The position numbers and the translations under genes are program-made. A stretch of DNA of 41,018 nucleotides from NCBI GenBank assembly GCA_014801865.1, contig JAAVDH010000031.1, positions 1 through 41,018 of the forward strand. Direction: 5' to 3'. This stretch comes from Bacteroides sp. GTDB lineage: Bacteria; Bacteroidota; Bacteroidia; Bacteroidales; Muribaculaceae. The notes beneath the pieces were generated by a model. The model was not told the DNA's origin and made no database searches. It saw only the letters and a list, made by a program, of their open reading frames with translations. Shown in pieces: positions 16,572 through 25,635 of this stretch (positions are counted from its first letter, which is position 1; every line of letters starts with the position of its first letter).

Positions 16572-16745
16572 TCTATATTCTGATTTCCGCTTTAACAATC
16601 AAGATAATAAAGGGGCACTTTCCCTACAGAACGGAAACTACTCCTTATTATATATTGTGTTTAGTATCTAAATTCCGGAGACGGATCACGTTCCCTACCC
16701 CGGAGTTGTAATTACCCACAGAACGTAAACAAACCACAACTAACA
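16572..16745 (+). promoter_or_regulatory. rpsB leader with repeated motif, candidate S2-responsive RNA
   Basis: The gap contains no TAnnTTTG promoter, so rpsB is probably transcribed from upstream. A 16-base motif occurs twice (16623-16638 and 16715-16730, 14 of 16 identical, core ACAGAACG). TTCCCTAC also occurs twice (16619-16626 and 16691-16698). An 8-bp stem (AATTCCGG at 16671-16678 with CCGGAGTT at 16700-16707) lies between. Such a repeat suggests a protein-binding leader controlling rpsB-tsf. Confidence 0.4.
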
Positions 16746-17585
16746 ATGTCAACTCCTTCATTTGACCAACTCCTCGAGGCAGGTTGCCATTTTGGCCACC
16801 TCAAAAGAAAATGGAATCCTGCCATGGCTCCTTACATTTTCATGGAGCGCAACGGTATCCACATCATAGACCTCTATAAGACTTCTGCAAAGCTTGAGGA
16901 AGCAGCAGCAGCTCTTAAGAGTATCGCCAAGGCCGGCAAGAAGGTACTTTTCGTAGCTACCAAGAAGCAGGCCAAGCAGGTTGTTGCCGACAAGGCTCAG
17001 TCGGTTAACATGCCTTACGTTATCGAGCGCTGGCCCGGTGGTATGCTCACCAACTTCCCCACCATCCGCAAGGCTGTCAAGAAGATGACCGCTATTGACA
17101 AGATGACCAAGGACGGCACTTTCGATAACCTCTCAAAGCGTGAGAAGCTTCAGATCAGCCGTCAGCGCGCTAAGCTCGAGAAGACTCTCGGCTCAATCGC
17201 GGACCTCAACCGTCTGCCCTCAGCTCTCTTCGTAGTTGACGTGCTCAAGGAGCACATCGCTGTAGCTGAGGCCAATCGTCTCGGTATTCCCGTGTTCGCA
17301 ATGGTTGACACCAACTCTGACCCCAGCAACGTTGATTTCGTTATCCCTGCAAACGATGACGCTTCAAAGTCAATCGAGCTTATCCTCGACACCCTCTGCT
17401 CAGCTATGGCCGAAGGTCTTGAAGAGCGCAAGGTAGAGAAGGTTGATCAGCAGGCTGCAGGCGAAGATGATGCTGACAAGGGTGCTCGTCGCGAGCGTCG
17501 TCGCATCAGCCGCAACAATCGCGAGGATGCTGCTGAAGAAACCGAAGTAGTAGCTGAAGAAACCACTACCGAGGAGGCTGAATAA
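16746..17585 (+). CDS. rpsB: 30S ribosomal protein S2 (uS2)
   Basis: This 279-residue protein shows the S2 motifs LLEAGCHFGHLKRKWNP, FVATKKQAKQ, RWPGGMLTNFPTIRKAVKK, and the VVDVLKEHIAVAEANRLGIPVFAMVDTN region. The last 45 residues form an acidic, low-complexity extension (many Glu, with a short basic RRERRRISRNNR patch), longer than in Escherichia coli but common in Bacteroidota. It is followed by tsf after 50 bases, the usual rpsB-tsf pairing. Confidence 0.98.
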   Translation: MSTPSFDQLLEAGCHFGHLKRKWNPAMAPYIFMERNGIHIIDLYKTSAKLEEAAAALKSIAKAGKKVLFVATKKQAKQVVADKAQSVNMPYVIERWPGGMLTNFPTIRKAVKKMTAIDKMTKDGTFDNLSKREKLQISRQRAKLEKTLGSIADLNRLPSALFVVDVLKEHIAVAEANRLGIPVFAMVDTNSDPSNVDFVIPANDDASKSIELILDTLCSAMAEGLEERKVEKVDQQAAGEDDADKGARRERRRISRNNREDAAEETEVVAEETTTEEAE

Positions 17586-17635
17586 GCTACCGCTTTAAGC
17601 AAAAATATTTACGAACACTTAATATCTTACAAGAT

Positions 17636-18628
17636 ATGGCAGTAACAATGGCAGATATCACCAAGCTGCGCAACCTTACCAGCGCCGGCCTGATGGACTG
17701 CAAAAAAGCTCTCGCCGAGACTAACGGTGACATTGACGCAGCTGTAGAGATTCTCCGCAAGAAGGGTCAGGCTGTGGCTGCAAAGCGTGAAGACCGCAAC
17801 GCTGCTGAAGGCTGTGTGCTTTCAAAGGCCGAAGGCAACTTCGCCGCTGTACTCGCTCTCAACTGTGAGACCGACTTCGTGGCCAAGAACGCCGGATTTA
17901 TCGCTCTTACTCAGCGTCTTCTTGACCTGGCTGTTGCCAACCGTGTGACCACTCTCGAGGCTCTTAAGGCTCTCGAAGTAGAAGGCCGCACTGTAGCTGA
18001 CCTCATCACTGAGGAAAGCGGCAAGACCGGTGAGAAGAATGAAATCAGCGCTTACGAGGTAGTAGAAGCCCCCTCAGTAGCCGCTTACAACCACTTCAAC
18101 AATAAGCTCGCTGCTATCGTGGCTTTCAACCTTGAGGGTGTAGATCCTCAGGTAGGTCGTGAAGTAGCTATGCAGATTGCCTCAATGAACCCCGTTGCTG
18201 TAGACCGCGACGCTGTTGCAGAAGAGGTAAAGCGCACCGAGCTTGAGGTGGCTATTGAAAAGACCAAGGCTGAGCAGGTACGTAAGGCCGCTGAAGGCGC
18301 TCTTAAGAAGGCCGGCCTCAACCCCAACCACTTTGACTCAGAGGATCACATCGAATCCAATATCTCAAAGGGCTGGATCACTGAGGAGGAAGCTGCCAAG
18401 GGTCGCGAAATCATGAAGGCTGCCGCCGAAGCTAAGGCTGCTAACCTGCCCGAACAGATGGTAAACAACATCGCTCAGGGTCGTCTCAACAAGTTCTTCA
18501 AGGAAAACTGCCTTATGGAGCAGGAATTTGTTCAGGACGGCGAACTCACCGTAGGTCAGTACCTCGAAAAGGTACAGAAGGGCCTCGTTGCTGTTGCCTT
18601 CAAGCGTGTTAACCTCAATCAGGACTAA
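17636..18628 (+). CDS. tsf: Translation elongation factor Ts
   Basis: This is a 330-residue EF-Ts, the guanine nucleotide exchange factor for EF-Tu. The N-terminal UBA-like domain (ITKLRNLTSAGLMDCKKAL, followed by GDIDAAVEILRKKG) and the core signature (ALNCETDFVAKN near residues 80-90) are intact. A later C-terminal module includes an FFKENCLMEQEF motif. It closes the ribosomal operon and is followed by a perfect terminator. Confidence 0.98.
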   Translation: MAVTMADITKLRNLTSAGLMDCKKALAETNGDIDAAVEILRKKGQAVAAKREDRNAAEGCVLSKAEGNFAAVLALNCETDFVAKNAGFIALTQRLLDLAVANRVTTLEALKALEVEGRTVADLITEESGKTGEKNEISAYEVVEAPSVAAYNHFNNKLAAIVAFNLEGVDPQVGREVAMQIASMNPVAVDRDAVAEEVKRTELEVAIEKTKAEQVRKAAEGALKKAGLNPNHFDSEDHIESNISKGWITEEEAAKGREIMKAAAEAKAANLPEQMVNNIAQGRLNKFFKENCLMEQEFVQDGELTVGQYLEKVQKGLVAVAFKRVNLNQD

Positions 18629-18670
18629 TCCGCGAGTGTCATAACTCACTGAAATTATTCTTATAAAGCG

Positions 18671-18711
18671 AGGAGCTATGCCGAAAATCGGCATAGCTCC
18701 TTTGCTTTTTT
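18671..18711 (+). terminator. Terminator of the ribosomal operon
   Basis: A perfect 14-bp stem (18671-18684 with 18688-18701), a 3-base loop, then TTGC and a T run. A second inverted repeat (18739-18746 with 18753-18760) lies closer to the convergent nadE stop codon but lacks a T tail. Confidence 0.9.
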
Positions 18712-18767
18712 AGAGGATTTGGAGTAATTGGGTGGGATTAATCGGGGTTAATCCCGATTAGCGGGGA

Positions 18768-20684
18768 TTAGAGTGTGTCACAATCGGAGAGCCAGAGGGC
18801 AGCGGAGGCATCGGATGGCATACGCCAGTCACCACGGGGTGAGAGGCATACGCTACCTACTTTAGGGCCATCGGGGAGACATGATCGCTTGAATTGCTGA
18901 GAGAAGAAGCGGCGATAGAACGTACGCATCCAGTGGAGGATTGTAGCGTCGTCAAATTGTCCCTCAAAGGCATTACGGGCCAGATAGTATACTCGGCGGG
19001 GAGAGGTGCCGAAGCGAAGCATGTAGTATAGGAAGAAGTCGTGAAGTTCGTATGGACCTACAAGGTCTTCGGTTTTCTGAGCGATGGAGCCGTCTGTGTC
19101 GGCGGGAAGGAGTTCGGGGGATATAGGGGTATCTATGACGTCGATGAGTGTGCGTCGGCGTTCGTCATCGCTGCGCGAGGCAAACCACTGCACAAGATAT
19201 TTCACGAGGGTCTTGGGCACTCCGGCATTTATGCCGTACATAGACATGTGGTCACCGTTGTAAGTGGCCCATCCAAGTGCCAGTTCTGAGAGGTCACCCG
19301 TGCCGAGGACGATACCACCGGTCTGATTGGCCACATCCATCAATATCTGAGTCCGTTCGCGTGCCTGAGAATTTTCGTATGTGACATCGTGTATGTTCTT
19401 GTCGTGACCAATGTCACTAAAGTGAAGATCTACCGCAGGGCCTATAGGTATCTCACGTATGGTGACTCCGAGCGCCTCCATCATGGCGAGAGCGTTGCGG
19501 TAGGTGCGTCCGGTTGTACCGAATCCGGGCATTGTCACTCCTATTATGCCTTTGCGGTCAAGTCCGAGCATGTCGAAAGTACGGGCTGCAACGAGCAACG
19601 CGAGTGTCGAATCAAGTCCGCCCGAGATGCCTACGGTGAGCGTAGAGCAGTGGATAAACGATAGGCGACGTGCAAGTCCGGCGCACTGAATGTTGATAAT
19701 CTCCTCGCAGCGGTGATCAATGGCTTCATCGGTCGGCGGTACGAATGGCCGTGGGTTCACGGTGCGGTAAGTCAGGGGATAATCCTGATTAATGGCAGAG
19801 GAGGGGAATGGCGGACGGGAGTCAAGCTGAACGGGTGTGTTAGTTTCAATGCCATTGACAGTACGACAGTCGGCGAACGTGGTTAGATGCATGCGATCGT
19901 GGCGTAAAGCCTCTATGTCAACGTCGGCGATGGTGTAATGAGGTTGGCGTTCCCAACGGTCACTTTCGGCAAGCGTGGTCCCGTTCTCGGCTATAATAGC
20001 TTTACCGGTAAATACGAGGTCGGTAGAAGACTCACCGAAACCGGCTGAAGAATAAACGTAGGCGCAGACACATCGCCCTGACTGCTGAGAAATGAGAGAG
20101 CGAAGATAGGTGTACTTTCCTATGATATCATCGGAGGCCGAGAGATTGAATATCACTTCAGCACCGGCAAGCGAAAGCGCAGAGGATGGAGGCGCAGCTA
20201 CCCAAAGGTCTTCGCAGATTTCCACGCCGAAAGTAACGCCGGCGAAAGCGAATGTGCGCTGACGCAAATCTGCCGGAGCACTGTATGCGGAGGTCCACCA
20301 GCGGCGTTCATAAAATTCGTTATATGTCGGTATGTAGGTCTTGGCCACGTATTGGATGGTAGAGGCGGTGATGATTACCGCACAGTTATAGAGAGTGTCG
20401 GCCTTACGCAGGGGAGCACCTACAATCAGAGCCATGCGTGGGTGACCGGCAGCCCAGCGGGAGAGTGTGGCTATTGCATCGGAGGAGGCTTCAAGCAGCG
20501 TGGGAGAGTGGAAAAGGTCGGCGCAGGTATAGCCGGTGATACACATCTCGGGGAATACGGCGATTTCTACACCTCGCTCATATAGCTCTGAGGCCATATC
20601 TATTATGGAGTTGAGATTGGCAGTCACGTCGGCTACATTAACGCGTGGCACTGCTGAAGCTACTCTTATAAATCCGTTGGTCAT
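18768..20684 (-). CDS. nadE: Glutamine-dependent NAD+ synthetase
   Basis: This 638-residue two-domain enzyme makes NAD+ from deamido-NAD+, ATP and glutamine, the last step of NAD synthesis. The N-terminal nitrilase-type glutaminase domain has the triad Glu46 (FPEMC), Lys115 (AKTYIP) and Cys157 (EICEDLW). The C-terminal synthetase domain has the ATP PP-loop SGGLDS at 354-359 and the conserved [13 protein letters not shown] and [10 protein letters not shown] segments. The length matches the long glutamine-using form, so ammonia can be supplied by its own glutaminase. It is transcribed alone, divergently from the PPi-PFK gene. Confidence 0.97.
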   Translation of the reverse strand: MTNGFIRVASAVPRVNVADVTANLNSIIDMASELYERGVEIAVFPEMCITGYTCADLFHSPTLLEASSDAIATLSRWAAGHPRMALIVGAPLRKADTLYNCAVIITASTIQYVAKTYIPTYNEFYERRWWTSAYSAPADLRQRTFAFAGVTFGVEICEDLWVAAPPSSALSLAGAEVIFNLSASDDIIGKYTYLRSLISQQSGRCVCAYVYSSAGFGESSTDLVFTGKAIIAENGTTLAESDRWERQPHYTIADVDIEALRHDRMHLTTFADCRTVNGIETNTPVQLDSRPPFPSSAINQDYPLTYRTVNPRPFVPPTDEAIDHRCEEIINIQCAGLARRLSFIHCSTLTVGISGGLDSTLALLVAARTFDMLGLDRKGIIGVTMPGFGTTGRTYRNALAMMEALGVTIREIPIGPAVDLHFSDIGHDKNIHDVTYENSQARERTQILMDVANQTGGIVLGTGDLSELALGWATYNGDHMSMYGINAGVPKTLVKYLVQWFASRSDDERRRTLIDVIDTPISPELLPADTDGSIAQKTEDLVGPYELHDFFLYYMLRFGTSPRRVYYLARNAFEGQFDDATILHWMRTFYRRFFSQQFKRSCLPDGPKVGSVCLSPRGDWRMPSDASAALWLSDCDTL

Positions 20685-20709
20685 TACGAGTCGTTACTTG
20701 GTTAGACAA

Positions 20710-20717
20710 CAAAATTA
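20710..20717 (-). promoter_or_regulatory. -7 element for nadE
   Basis: TAATTTTG on the minus strand, 25 bases before the nadE start codon. No clear -33 partner is seen. Confidence 0.4.
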
Positions 20718-20748
20718 CTAAAAACGAGCCTAAAAACGGATAATGAAA

Positions 20749-20780
20749 GTTGATGCGTTGGAATTTTTTTGCGAACTTTG
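20749..20780 (+). promoter_or_regulatory. Promoter for PPi-PFK
   Basis: GTTG (20749-20752), a 20-base spacer and GAACTTTG (20773-20780), one mismatch from the -7 consensus. The leader is about 90 bases. Confidence 0.5.
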
Positions 20781-20874
20781 CAGTAAGATATTTGGCGTCA
20801 GCGGGTGCCCTGAAAGGGTAAAGCGCAATGTCGATATAATACGTCCAATATATAACCAACAAGAGATATAAGCA

Positions 20875-22521
20875 ATGAAAAAAAGCGCTCTGCAGATAGC
20901 CCGTGCGGCATATCAGCCCAAGCTCCCCGTTGACCTGTCAGGTTTCGTAAAGGTAGTTGAAGGCGAGCCTACCCAGTCGGTAGCCGACCAGGAAGAAATC
21001 AAGGCTCTGTTCCCCAACACATACGGTCTGCCCGAACTCCGATTTGAGAAGAACCCCGTGCAGACAGTAGGCAAGCCCGTTAACGTAGGTGTAATCCTTT
21101 CAGGCGGTCAGGCTCCCGGCGGACACAACGTGATCTGCGGACTCTTTGACGGCATCAAGAAAATCAACAAGTCAAGCCGTCTGTATGGTTTCCTCATGGG
21201 CCCCGGCGGTCTGGTTGACCACAAGTATGTAGAGCTTACTGCCGAAGTCATTGACGAATACCGCAACACCGGCGGTTTCGATATCATCGGTTCAGGCCGT
21301 ACCAAGCTCGAAAAGCAGGAGCAGTTTGACAAGGGACTTGAGATTCTTAAGAAACTTGACATCACAGCACTGGTAATCATCGGCGGTGACGACTCAAACA
21401 CCAATGCCGCTGTACTTGCTGAATATTACAAGCAGATTGGTGCCGGTGTACAGGTAATCGGTTGCCCCAAGACCATTGACGGCGACCTTAAGAATGAAGT
21501 TATTGAAGCCTCATTCGGCTTTGACACCGCTACCAAGGTTTACTCTGAGCTTATCGGTAACATCCAGCGCGACTGCTTCTCAGCGAAGAAGTATTGGCAC
21601 TTTATAAAGCTCATGGGTCGCTCTGCTTCACACATCGCCCTTGAGTGCGCACTCCAGACTCAGCCCAATATCTGCATCATCTCTGAAGAGGTTGAGGCCG
21701 AAAACCAGACTCTCCAGGATGTTGTGAACTATATAGCCGACATCGTGGCTCGACGTGCAGCCAACGGCGAAAACTTCGGTACCGTACTTATCCCCGAAGG
21801 TCTCATTGAGTTCATCCCCGCGATGAAGAATCTCATCGGTCAGCTCAACGACCTCCTGGCTAAGAATCCCGAGGTTGCCACTCTCTCACCTGCAGAACAG
21901 CGCGAATGGGTACTCAGCCACCTCACCGAGAAGAACGCCTCAGTATATGCTTCACTTCCCGAAGGCGTAGCCCGTCAGCTCACCCTCGATCGCGACCCCC
22001 ACGGCAATGTACAGGTGTCACTCATCGAGACCGAAAAGCTGCTCAGCGAAATGGTGGCCCGCCGTCTTGAAGAGATGCGTAAGGAAGGCAAATACAATGG
22101 TAAGTTCTCAGCCCTCCACCACTTCTTCGGCTACGAAGGACGTTGTGCCGCTCCCTCAAACTTTGATGCTGACTACTGCTATGCTCTTGGCTACAATGCA
22201 GCTATGCTGATCAATGCAGGTGTAACCGGCTACATGTCAAGCCTCCGTAACCTCACTGCTCCCTCTGTACAGTGGCTCGCAGGCGGTATACCTATCACCA
22301 TGATGTTCAATATGGAGCGTCGTCACGGTGAAATGAAGCCCGTGATACAGAAGGCTCTCGTGAAGCTCGATGGCAAACCCTTCCAGCGTTTCGCTGCCAA
22401 GCGTGCTGACTGGGCTATGAGCACCAGCTACGTATTCCCCGGCCCCATCCAATACTTCGGTCCTGCTGAAGTATGCGATCAGCCTACCCGCACACTCTAC
22501 TACGAGCAGCTCGATAAGTAA
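20875..22521 (+). CDS. pfp: Pyrophosphate-dependent 6-phosphofructokinase
   Basis: This 548-residue enzyme converts fructose 6-phosphate and PPi to fructose 1,6-bisphosphate and phosphate, reversibly, in place of or beside ATP-PFK. The phosphate-donor loop is SGGQAPGG (residues 76-83) and the GGDDS motif at 170-174 has the aspartate that selects PPi over [11 protein letters not shown] at 198-205 carries the catalytic aspartate and MGRS at 247-250 binds the sugar phosphate. The length and long C-terminal part place it in the long PFP type seen in plants and Bacteroidota. Saving ATP by using PPi suits an anaerobic fermenter. Confidence 0.96.
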   Translation: MKKSALQIARAAYQPKLPVDLSGFVKVVEGEPTQSVADQEEIKALFPNTYGLPELRFEKNPVQTVGKPVNVGVILSGGQAPGGHNVICGLFDGIKKINKSSRLYGFLMGPGGLVDHKYVELTAEVIDEYRNTGGFDIIGSGRTKLEKQEQFDKGLEILKKLDITALVIIGGDDSNTNAAVLAEYYKQIGAGVQVIGCPKTIDGDLKNEVIEASFGFDTATKVYSELIGNIQRDCFSAKKYWHFIKLMGRSASHIALECALQTQPNICIISEEVEAENQTLQDVVNYIADIVARRAANGENFGTVLIPEGLIEFIPAMKNLIGQLNDLLAKNPEVATLSPAEQREWVLSHLTEKNASVYASLPEGVARQLTLDRDPHGNVQVSLIETEKLLSEMVARRLEEMRKEGKYNGKFSALHHFFGYEGRCAAPSNFDADYCYALGYNAAMLINAGVTGYMSSLRNLTAPSVQWLAGGIPITMMFNMERRHGEMKPVIQKALVKLDGKPFQRFAAKRADWAMSTSYVFPGPIQYFGPAEVCDQPTRTLYYEQLDK

Positions 22522-22551
22522 TCCTGCAAAATCCTATCCGGAAATATAATT

Positions 22552-22587
22552 AAGGCCGTGCGTCACGATTGATGCACGGCCTTATTT
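22552..22587 (+). terminator. Terminator of PPi-PFK, probably bidirectional
   Basis: A 14-bp stem (22552-22565 with 22570-22583, one G-U pair) and a 4-base loop are followed by ATTT. The minus-strand reading gives AATT after the stem and could end the candidate minus-strand transcript at 22590-23034. Confidence 0.85.
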
Positions 22588-22589
22588 AC

Positions 22590-23034
22590 ATACACTTATA
22601 CTACCGGGTGACAATAATAAAGACATTGGTGACGAGGGTAATGATGAAGATGGTGAATGAAATCATGGCAATACTGTTTTAGTGGGGTGAGTAATCAGTT
22701 GTGTAACGCAATGTTTGGCGCCTTATGATTCCCTAATCAGGCTATTGATGAACGGGCACAAGAAAAGAGGGGAATTCATCGCACCTCTATCATAGTCAGA
22801 ACAGGCTCGCCAAAGCCTACAGCATAAATGATAAAAGGGTAGAAGAAACAGCCCCTCTGATTTTGCCTATGCTAAGGGTGCGACATCTGTGGTCGCAGGT
22901 ATAGATACGACAAAAAACAGAAAGAGCGTCTAATCTAACTCTATCTCATGCTGTTATGGGAATTTGGCGATTCGTTCCAACTGAGAAAGAAAGCTTGACA
23001 CTTTTCTTATACTACGGTATGTCTCCTCCGTAGG
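22590..23034 (-). ncRNA. Candidate transcript with little coding content; fills a 608-base gap
   Basis: The gap between the PPi-PFK and tpiA stop codons has no ordinary gene. On the minus strand, TACCTTTG at 23041-23048 would start a transcript near 23034 that ends at the hairpin 22552-22583. Its 5' end can form CTACGG/CCGTAG (23012-23017 with 23028-23033). A second hairpin TGCGAC/GTCGCA lies at 22879-22897. A 21-residue hydrophobic reading frame sits at its 3' end. It does not resemble RNase P RNA, tmRNA or SRP RNA. It could be a small RNA or the long leader of the peptide gene. Confidence 0.35.
22601..22666 (-). CDS. Possible 21-residue single-helix membrane peptide
   Basis: ATG at 22666 opens a 21-codon frame that begins MISFTIFIITLV and ends NVFIIVTR before a TAG. 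Almost every residue is hydrophobic or Thr/Ser, with a single Arg at the end, the composition of a transmembrane helix. The size and composition resemble small membrane proteins and type I toxin peptides, but no homologue is recognised. The stop codon is only about 20 bases before a terminator hairpin, which fits a real gene end. On the opposite strand the same bases give no comparable frame. Chance is not excluded for so short a frame. Confidence 0.35.
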   Translation of the reverse strand: MISFTIFIITLVTNVFIIVTR

Positions 23035-23040
23035 ATATTG

Positions 23041-23048
23041 CAAAGGTA
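23041..23048 (-). promoter_or_regulatory. -7 element for the candidate minus-strand transcript
   Basis: TACCTTTG on the minus strand matches TAnnTTTG exactly. A T-rich region lies at the -33 distance but no exact TTTG. Confidence 0.4.
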
Positions 23049-23072
23049 GTATAAAAAAGTAGAAACACAGAA

Positions 23073-23104
23073 AAGGCCGCGCATCAATTGTGACGCACGG
23101 CCTT
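23073..23104 (-). terminator. Terminator of tpiA
   Basis: On the minus strand a 14-bp stem (23091-23104 with 23073-23086, two G-U pairs) and a 4-base loop are followed by TTCTG and further T residues. It shares the GGCCGTGC core with 22552 and 11158. Confidence 0.8.
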
Positions 23105-23129
23105 AATAATTCTAAGAGGGGTTGTCGGC

Positions 23130-23882
23130 TTAGAAAGCTGTTACGATACCCATGAAGTCTTCAGCCTTGAGTGAGGCACCGCCGATGAGCCCACCGTCAA
23201 CGTTGGGCTTAGCGAAGAGAGCCTGAGCGTTAGAGGGTTTGCAGCTGCCACCATAGAGGATCGAGGTGTTTTCAGCTACTTCCTTGCCATACTTATCTTC
23301 GATAACCTTGCGGATGTGAGCGTGCATCTCTTCAGCCTGGTCATCAGTAGCGGTCTTGCCGGTACCGATAGCCCATACGGGTTCGTAAGCGAGGATGAGC
23401 TTTGAGAAGTCTTCGGCAGAGAGGTCGAAGAGGGCTTCTTCGATCTGAGCCTTGACTACATCAAGATAGGTGCCGTTTTCGCGCTGCTCAAGTACTTCAC
23501 CGATGCAGAAGATAGGGGTGAGGTTGTTGGCGAGAGCGAGATTAACTTTCTCCTTAAGGGTCTCTGAGGTCTCACCGTAGTACTGGCGACGCTCTGAGTG
23601 GCCGAGAATCACATACTTTGCGCCGGTAGAAGCTACCATGGGGGCAGAAACTTCGCCGGTGTATGCACCGCTCTTGTGGTCGGCACAGTTCTCAGCACCG
23701 AGGCCAAGCTTATCGTTGATTACACCGGCTACGGGAGCGAGGTGAGTGAAGGGTACGCAGATGATTACGTCGCACTTGGGGGTTACCTTATCAAGAGCGT
23801 CGTTTACTTCCTTGGCGAGAGCCACACCTTCCTGAAGGGTGGTGTTCATCTTCCAGTTGCCTGCAACAATATTCTTTCTCAT
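23130..23882 (-). CDS. tpiA: Triosephosphate isomerase
   Basis: This 250-residue TIM-barrel enzyme interconverts dihydroxyacetone phosphate and glyceraldehyde 3-phosphate in glycolysis. Catalytic residues are visible: Lys11 in GNWKMN, His95 in GHSERR and Glu167 in [11 protein letters not shown]. The phosphate-gripping loop 6 follows the glutamate, and the C-terminal GGSCKPSNA and GGLIGGASL motifs are intact. It lies near PPi-PFK but is convergent with it and has its own promoter and terminator. Confidence 0.98.
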   Translation of the reverse strand: MRKNIVAGNWKMNTTLQEGVALAKEVNDALDKVTPKCDVIICVPFTHLAPVAGVINDKLGLGAENCADHKSGAYTGEVSAPMVASTGAKYVILGHSERRQYYGETSETLKEKVNLALANNLTPIFCIGEVLEQRENGTYLDVVKAQIEEALFDLSAEDFSKLILAYEPVWAIGTGKTATDDQAEEMHAHIRKVIEDKYGKEVAENTSILYGGSCKPSNAQALFAKPNVDGGLIGGASLKAEDFMGIVTAF

Positions 23883-23923
23883 TGTCGTGTATGTTGGATT
23901 ATGGGTTGATTGTTTACTTGCTA

Positions 23924-23974
23924 CAAAGTTACGAACTTTTGTTGACTAACTAAACACAAAAATTTGTAACTTTG
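23924..23974. promoter_or_regulatory. Divergent promoters of tpiA and engB
   Basis: The minus-strand -7 element TAACTTTG (23924-23931) serves tpiA. The plus-strand TAACTTTG (23967-23974), with GTTG at 23941-23944 upstream, serves engB. The two regions overlap, so the genes may influence each other's expression. Confidence 0.55.
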
Positions 23975-24043
23975 AACCTCTTGCCGTAGCGAAGCGTTTC
24001 ACAGTCGTTTTACAGTAAGAGAAAAAACATAACCATAACAATT

Positions 24044-24667
24044 ATGATAGTAAATTCTGCCCGCTTCGTTGTATCTAACTCTGATGCTGCGAAGTGTCCC
24101 TCGGAGGTACGCCACGAATATGCATTTATAGGACGCTCAAATGTAGGCAAATCCTCGCTTATAAATATGCTCACCGGTCGCAAGGGACTTGCCATGACTT
24201 CGGCAACTCCAGGTAAGACCATGCTTATCAACCACTTTCTGGTCAATGACTCATGGTATATAGTTGACCTTCCGGGATATGGTTATGCACGCCGTGGCAA
24301 GGATAGCCGTATAGAGTTGCGCAATATGATAGAGAGCTATATATTGGGGCGCCCTCAGATGACCAATCTGTTCCTGCTCATTGACTCGCGTCATGAACCT
24401 CAGAAGATCGACCTTGAGTTTATGGAGTGGCTCGGTGAGAATGAAGTACCTTTCTCTATCGTGTTTACCAAGCTCGACAAGATGGGTCCTAATGCCGGAA
24501 AGGATAAGGTCGCAGCCTATTGTGCCGCTTTGCTTGAGCAGTGGGAGGAGCTTCCTCCTGTGTTTATGACCTCGAGTGAGGATGGTCGCGGTCGTGAGGC
24601 TCTGCTCGATTATATCGATGAACTTAATAAGCTACCGCTGGTGACTGATGAGGTTACTGAGCAATAG
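24044..24667 (+). CDS. engB: Ribosome-biogenesis GTP-binding protein (YsxC/YihA/EngB)
   Basis: This 207-residue GTPase is needed for assembly of the large ribosomal subunit in species studied. The G-motifs appear in order: G1 GRSNVGKSS at 30-38, the G2 region around TPGKT at 55-59, G3 DLPGYGYA at 75-82, G4 TKLDK at 142-146, and G5 in a TSSEDGRG segment near 175. The length is typical of the family. A small acidic-protein gene follows 85 bases downstream without a visible terminator between, so the two may share a transcript. Confidence 0.96.
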   Translation: MIVNSARFVVSNSDAAKCPSEVRHEYAFIGRSNVGKSSLINMLTGRKGLAMTSATPGKTMLINHFLVNDSWYIVDLPGYGYARRGKDSRIELRNMIESYILGRPQMTNLFLLIDSRHEPQKIDLEFMEWLGENEVPFSIVFTKLDKMGPNAGKDKVAAYCAALLEQWEELPPVFMTSSEDGRGREALLDYIDELNKLPLVTDEVTEQ

Positions 24668-24752
24668 AGATATCCCGTCGGTTCGATAAAACCATAGTGC
24701 CCTGAGGATTGTTACAATAATAAATAGTATTGAATTCTTAAAAATTAGCATT

Positions 24753-24914
24753 ATGGATACAGAAAAGTATATCAAGGACAAAGCCGAGGAAATAGACCGT
24801 TTTCCCGGAGCAGCCATTGATGTGGCCGATGATGAAAAAGTCGAAAAGAAAGCCGTGAAAGGCGACGTCAGGGATCTTGACGATAATCCCCGCAATAACG
24901 GTAAGTTAGTATAA
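24753..24914 (+). CDS. Small acidic protein of 53 residues, unknown function
   Basis: ATG at 24753 opens a 53-codon frame (MDTEKYIKDKAEEIDRFPG at the start, DDNPRNNGKLV at the end). It is highly charged, with 25 Asp, Glu, Lys or Arg residues, and no hydrophobic segment, so it is probably a soluble cytoplasmic protein. Codon use looks like that of neighbouring genes. It sits between engB and a very strong terminator, which supports a real gene end. A C9 tract (24929-24937) lies between its stop codon and that terminator. I do not recognise a family. Confidence 0.6.
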   Translation: MDTEKYIKDKAEEIDRFPGAAIDVADDEKVEKKAVKGDVRDLDDNPRNNGKLV

Positions 24915-24950
24915 GGGAGTACAGACTTCCCCCCCCCTGGATAACGCAGA

Positions 24951-24998
24951 GTGCCGGAGATACGATTTGCATAAGAATCGTATCTCCGGCACCTCGTT
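24951..24998 (+). terminator. Strong terminator after engB and the small acidic gene
   Basis: A perfect 16-bp stem (24951-24966 with 24977-24992), extended by one A-T and one G-U pair, encloses a short loop and is followed by CTCGTT. It also ends the convergent DUF3332 gene region. Confidence 0.8.
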
Positions 24999-25015
24999 AT
25001 ATACGTGTGTATGGA

Positions 25016-25564
25016 TTAGCGGGCTGCCATGAGGACGTTGGTGGTAGCGAGCTGTTGGTAGGCGGTGACACCATACTGCGAAAGTTCTACTATTGTAGAG
25101 CTGCCGTCGGGAGTAGCCATGCGCACATGGTTATCATCAACGAATGTCATCAGGGGATAGGTCACATCATTGATAGTAGCGCTCCAACTACGGTCGTTAT
25201 CATCGAAGTCGAGGCGCACTACGCTGCCATCATTCTCAGACGTGATAGTATAGCCTTTGCCATCGCAGTCCACGAGATAACGTCCATCCTGACCTTCAAT
25301 GACAGTACGTCCGCATGCTACCGGATTACTACCGCTCCAGAACTCAATGGAGTTGATGACGACAAGGTCGGCCAAGGCGGCTACTTCATATACCGGAAGA
25401 ATCCAGAAGGCAATGAACACCAGTTCGTTGACAAACTTATTGTCCACATGCTGGTTCCATTTGAGCACGGAATTGAACAGTGAGAAACTGCCGATACAAG
25501 AGGTCATGGTGAGTGATGATGCAAGTGCAAGCACCACGGCTACGGTGAAATTTCTGCGTCGCAT
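25016..25564 (-). CDS. DUF3332-family lipoprotein
   Basis: This 182-residue protein has a lipoprotein signal ending at Cys23 (LTMTSC). The segment that follows (SFSLFNSVLKWNQ, KFVNELVFIAFWILPVYEVA, LVVINSIEFWSG) is the hallmark of DUF3332 proteins, which include two hydrophobic stretches. The C-terminal half is beta-rich with a conserved FDDNDRSW-like segment. The function of the family is unknown. The gene is transcribed away from engB and is downstream of mltF on the same strand, 71 bases later. Confidence 0.82.
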   Translation of the reverse strand: MRRRNFTVAVVLALASSLTMTSCIGSFSLFNSVLKWNQHVDNKFVNELVFIAFWILPVYEVAALADLVVINSIEFWSGSNPVACGRTVIEGQDGRYLVDCDGKGYTITSENDGSVVRLDFDDNDRSWSATINDVTYPLMTFVDDNHVRMATPDGSSTIVELSQYGVTAYQQLATTNVLMAAR

Positions 25565-25635
25565 AATTTATTGTTATGAATTGATATTGATTATTATTCC
25601 TTGATTATTCTGGTCATCTATGAGTTTCGGATGTT

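Noticed and set aside
18739..18760. Inverted repeat next to the nadE stop codon as its terminator
   Set aside because: The 8-bp stem is perfect but no T-rich tail follows on either strand; the stronger hairpin at 18671 may serve both genes.
22590..23040. RNase P RNA, tmRNA or SRP RNA in the gap before tpiA
   Set aside because: None of the universally conserved sequence blocks of these RNAs could be found on either strand.
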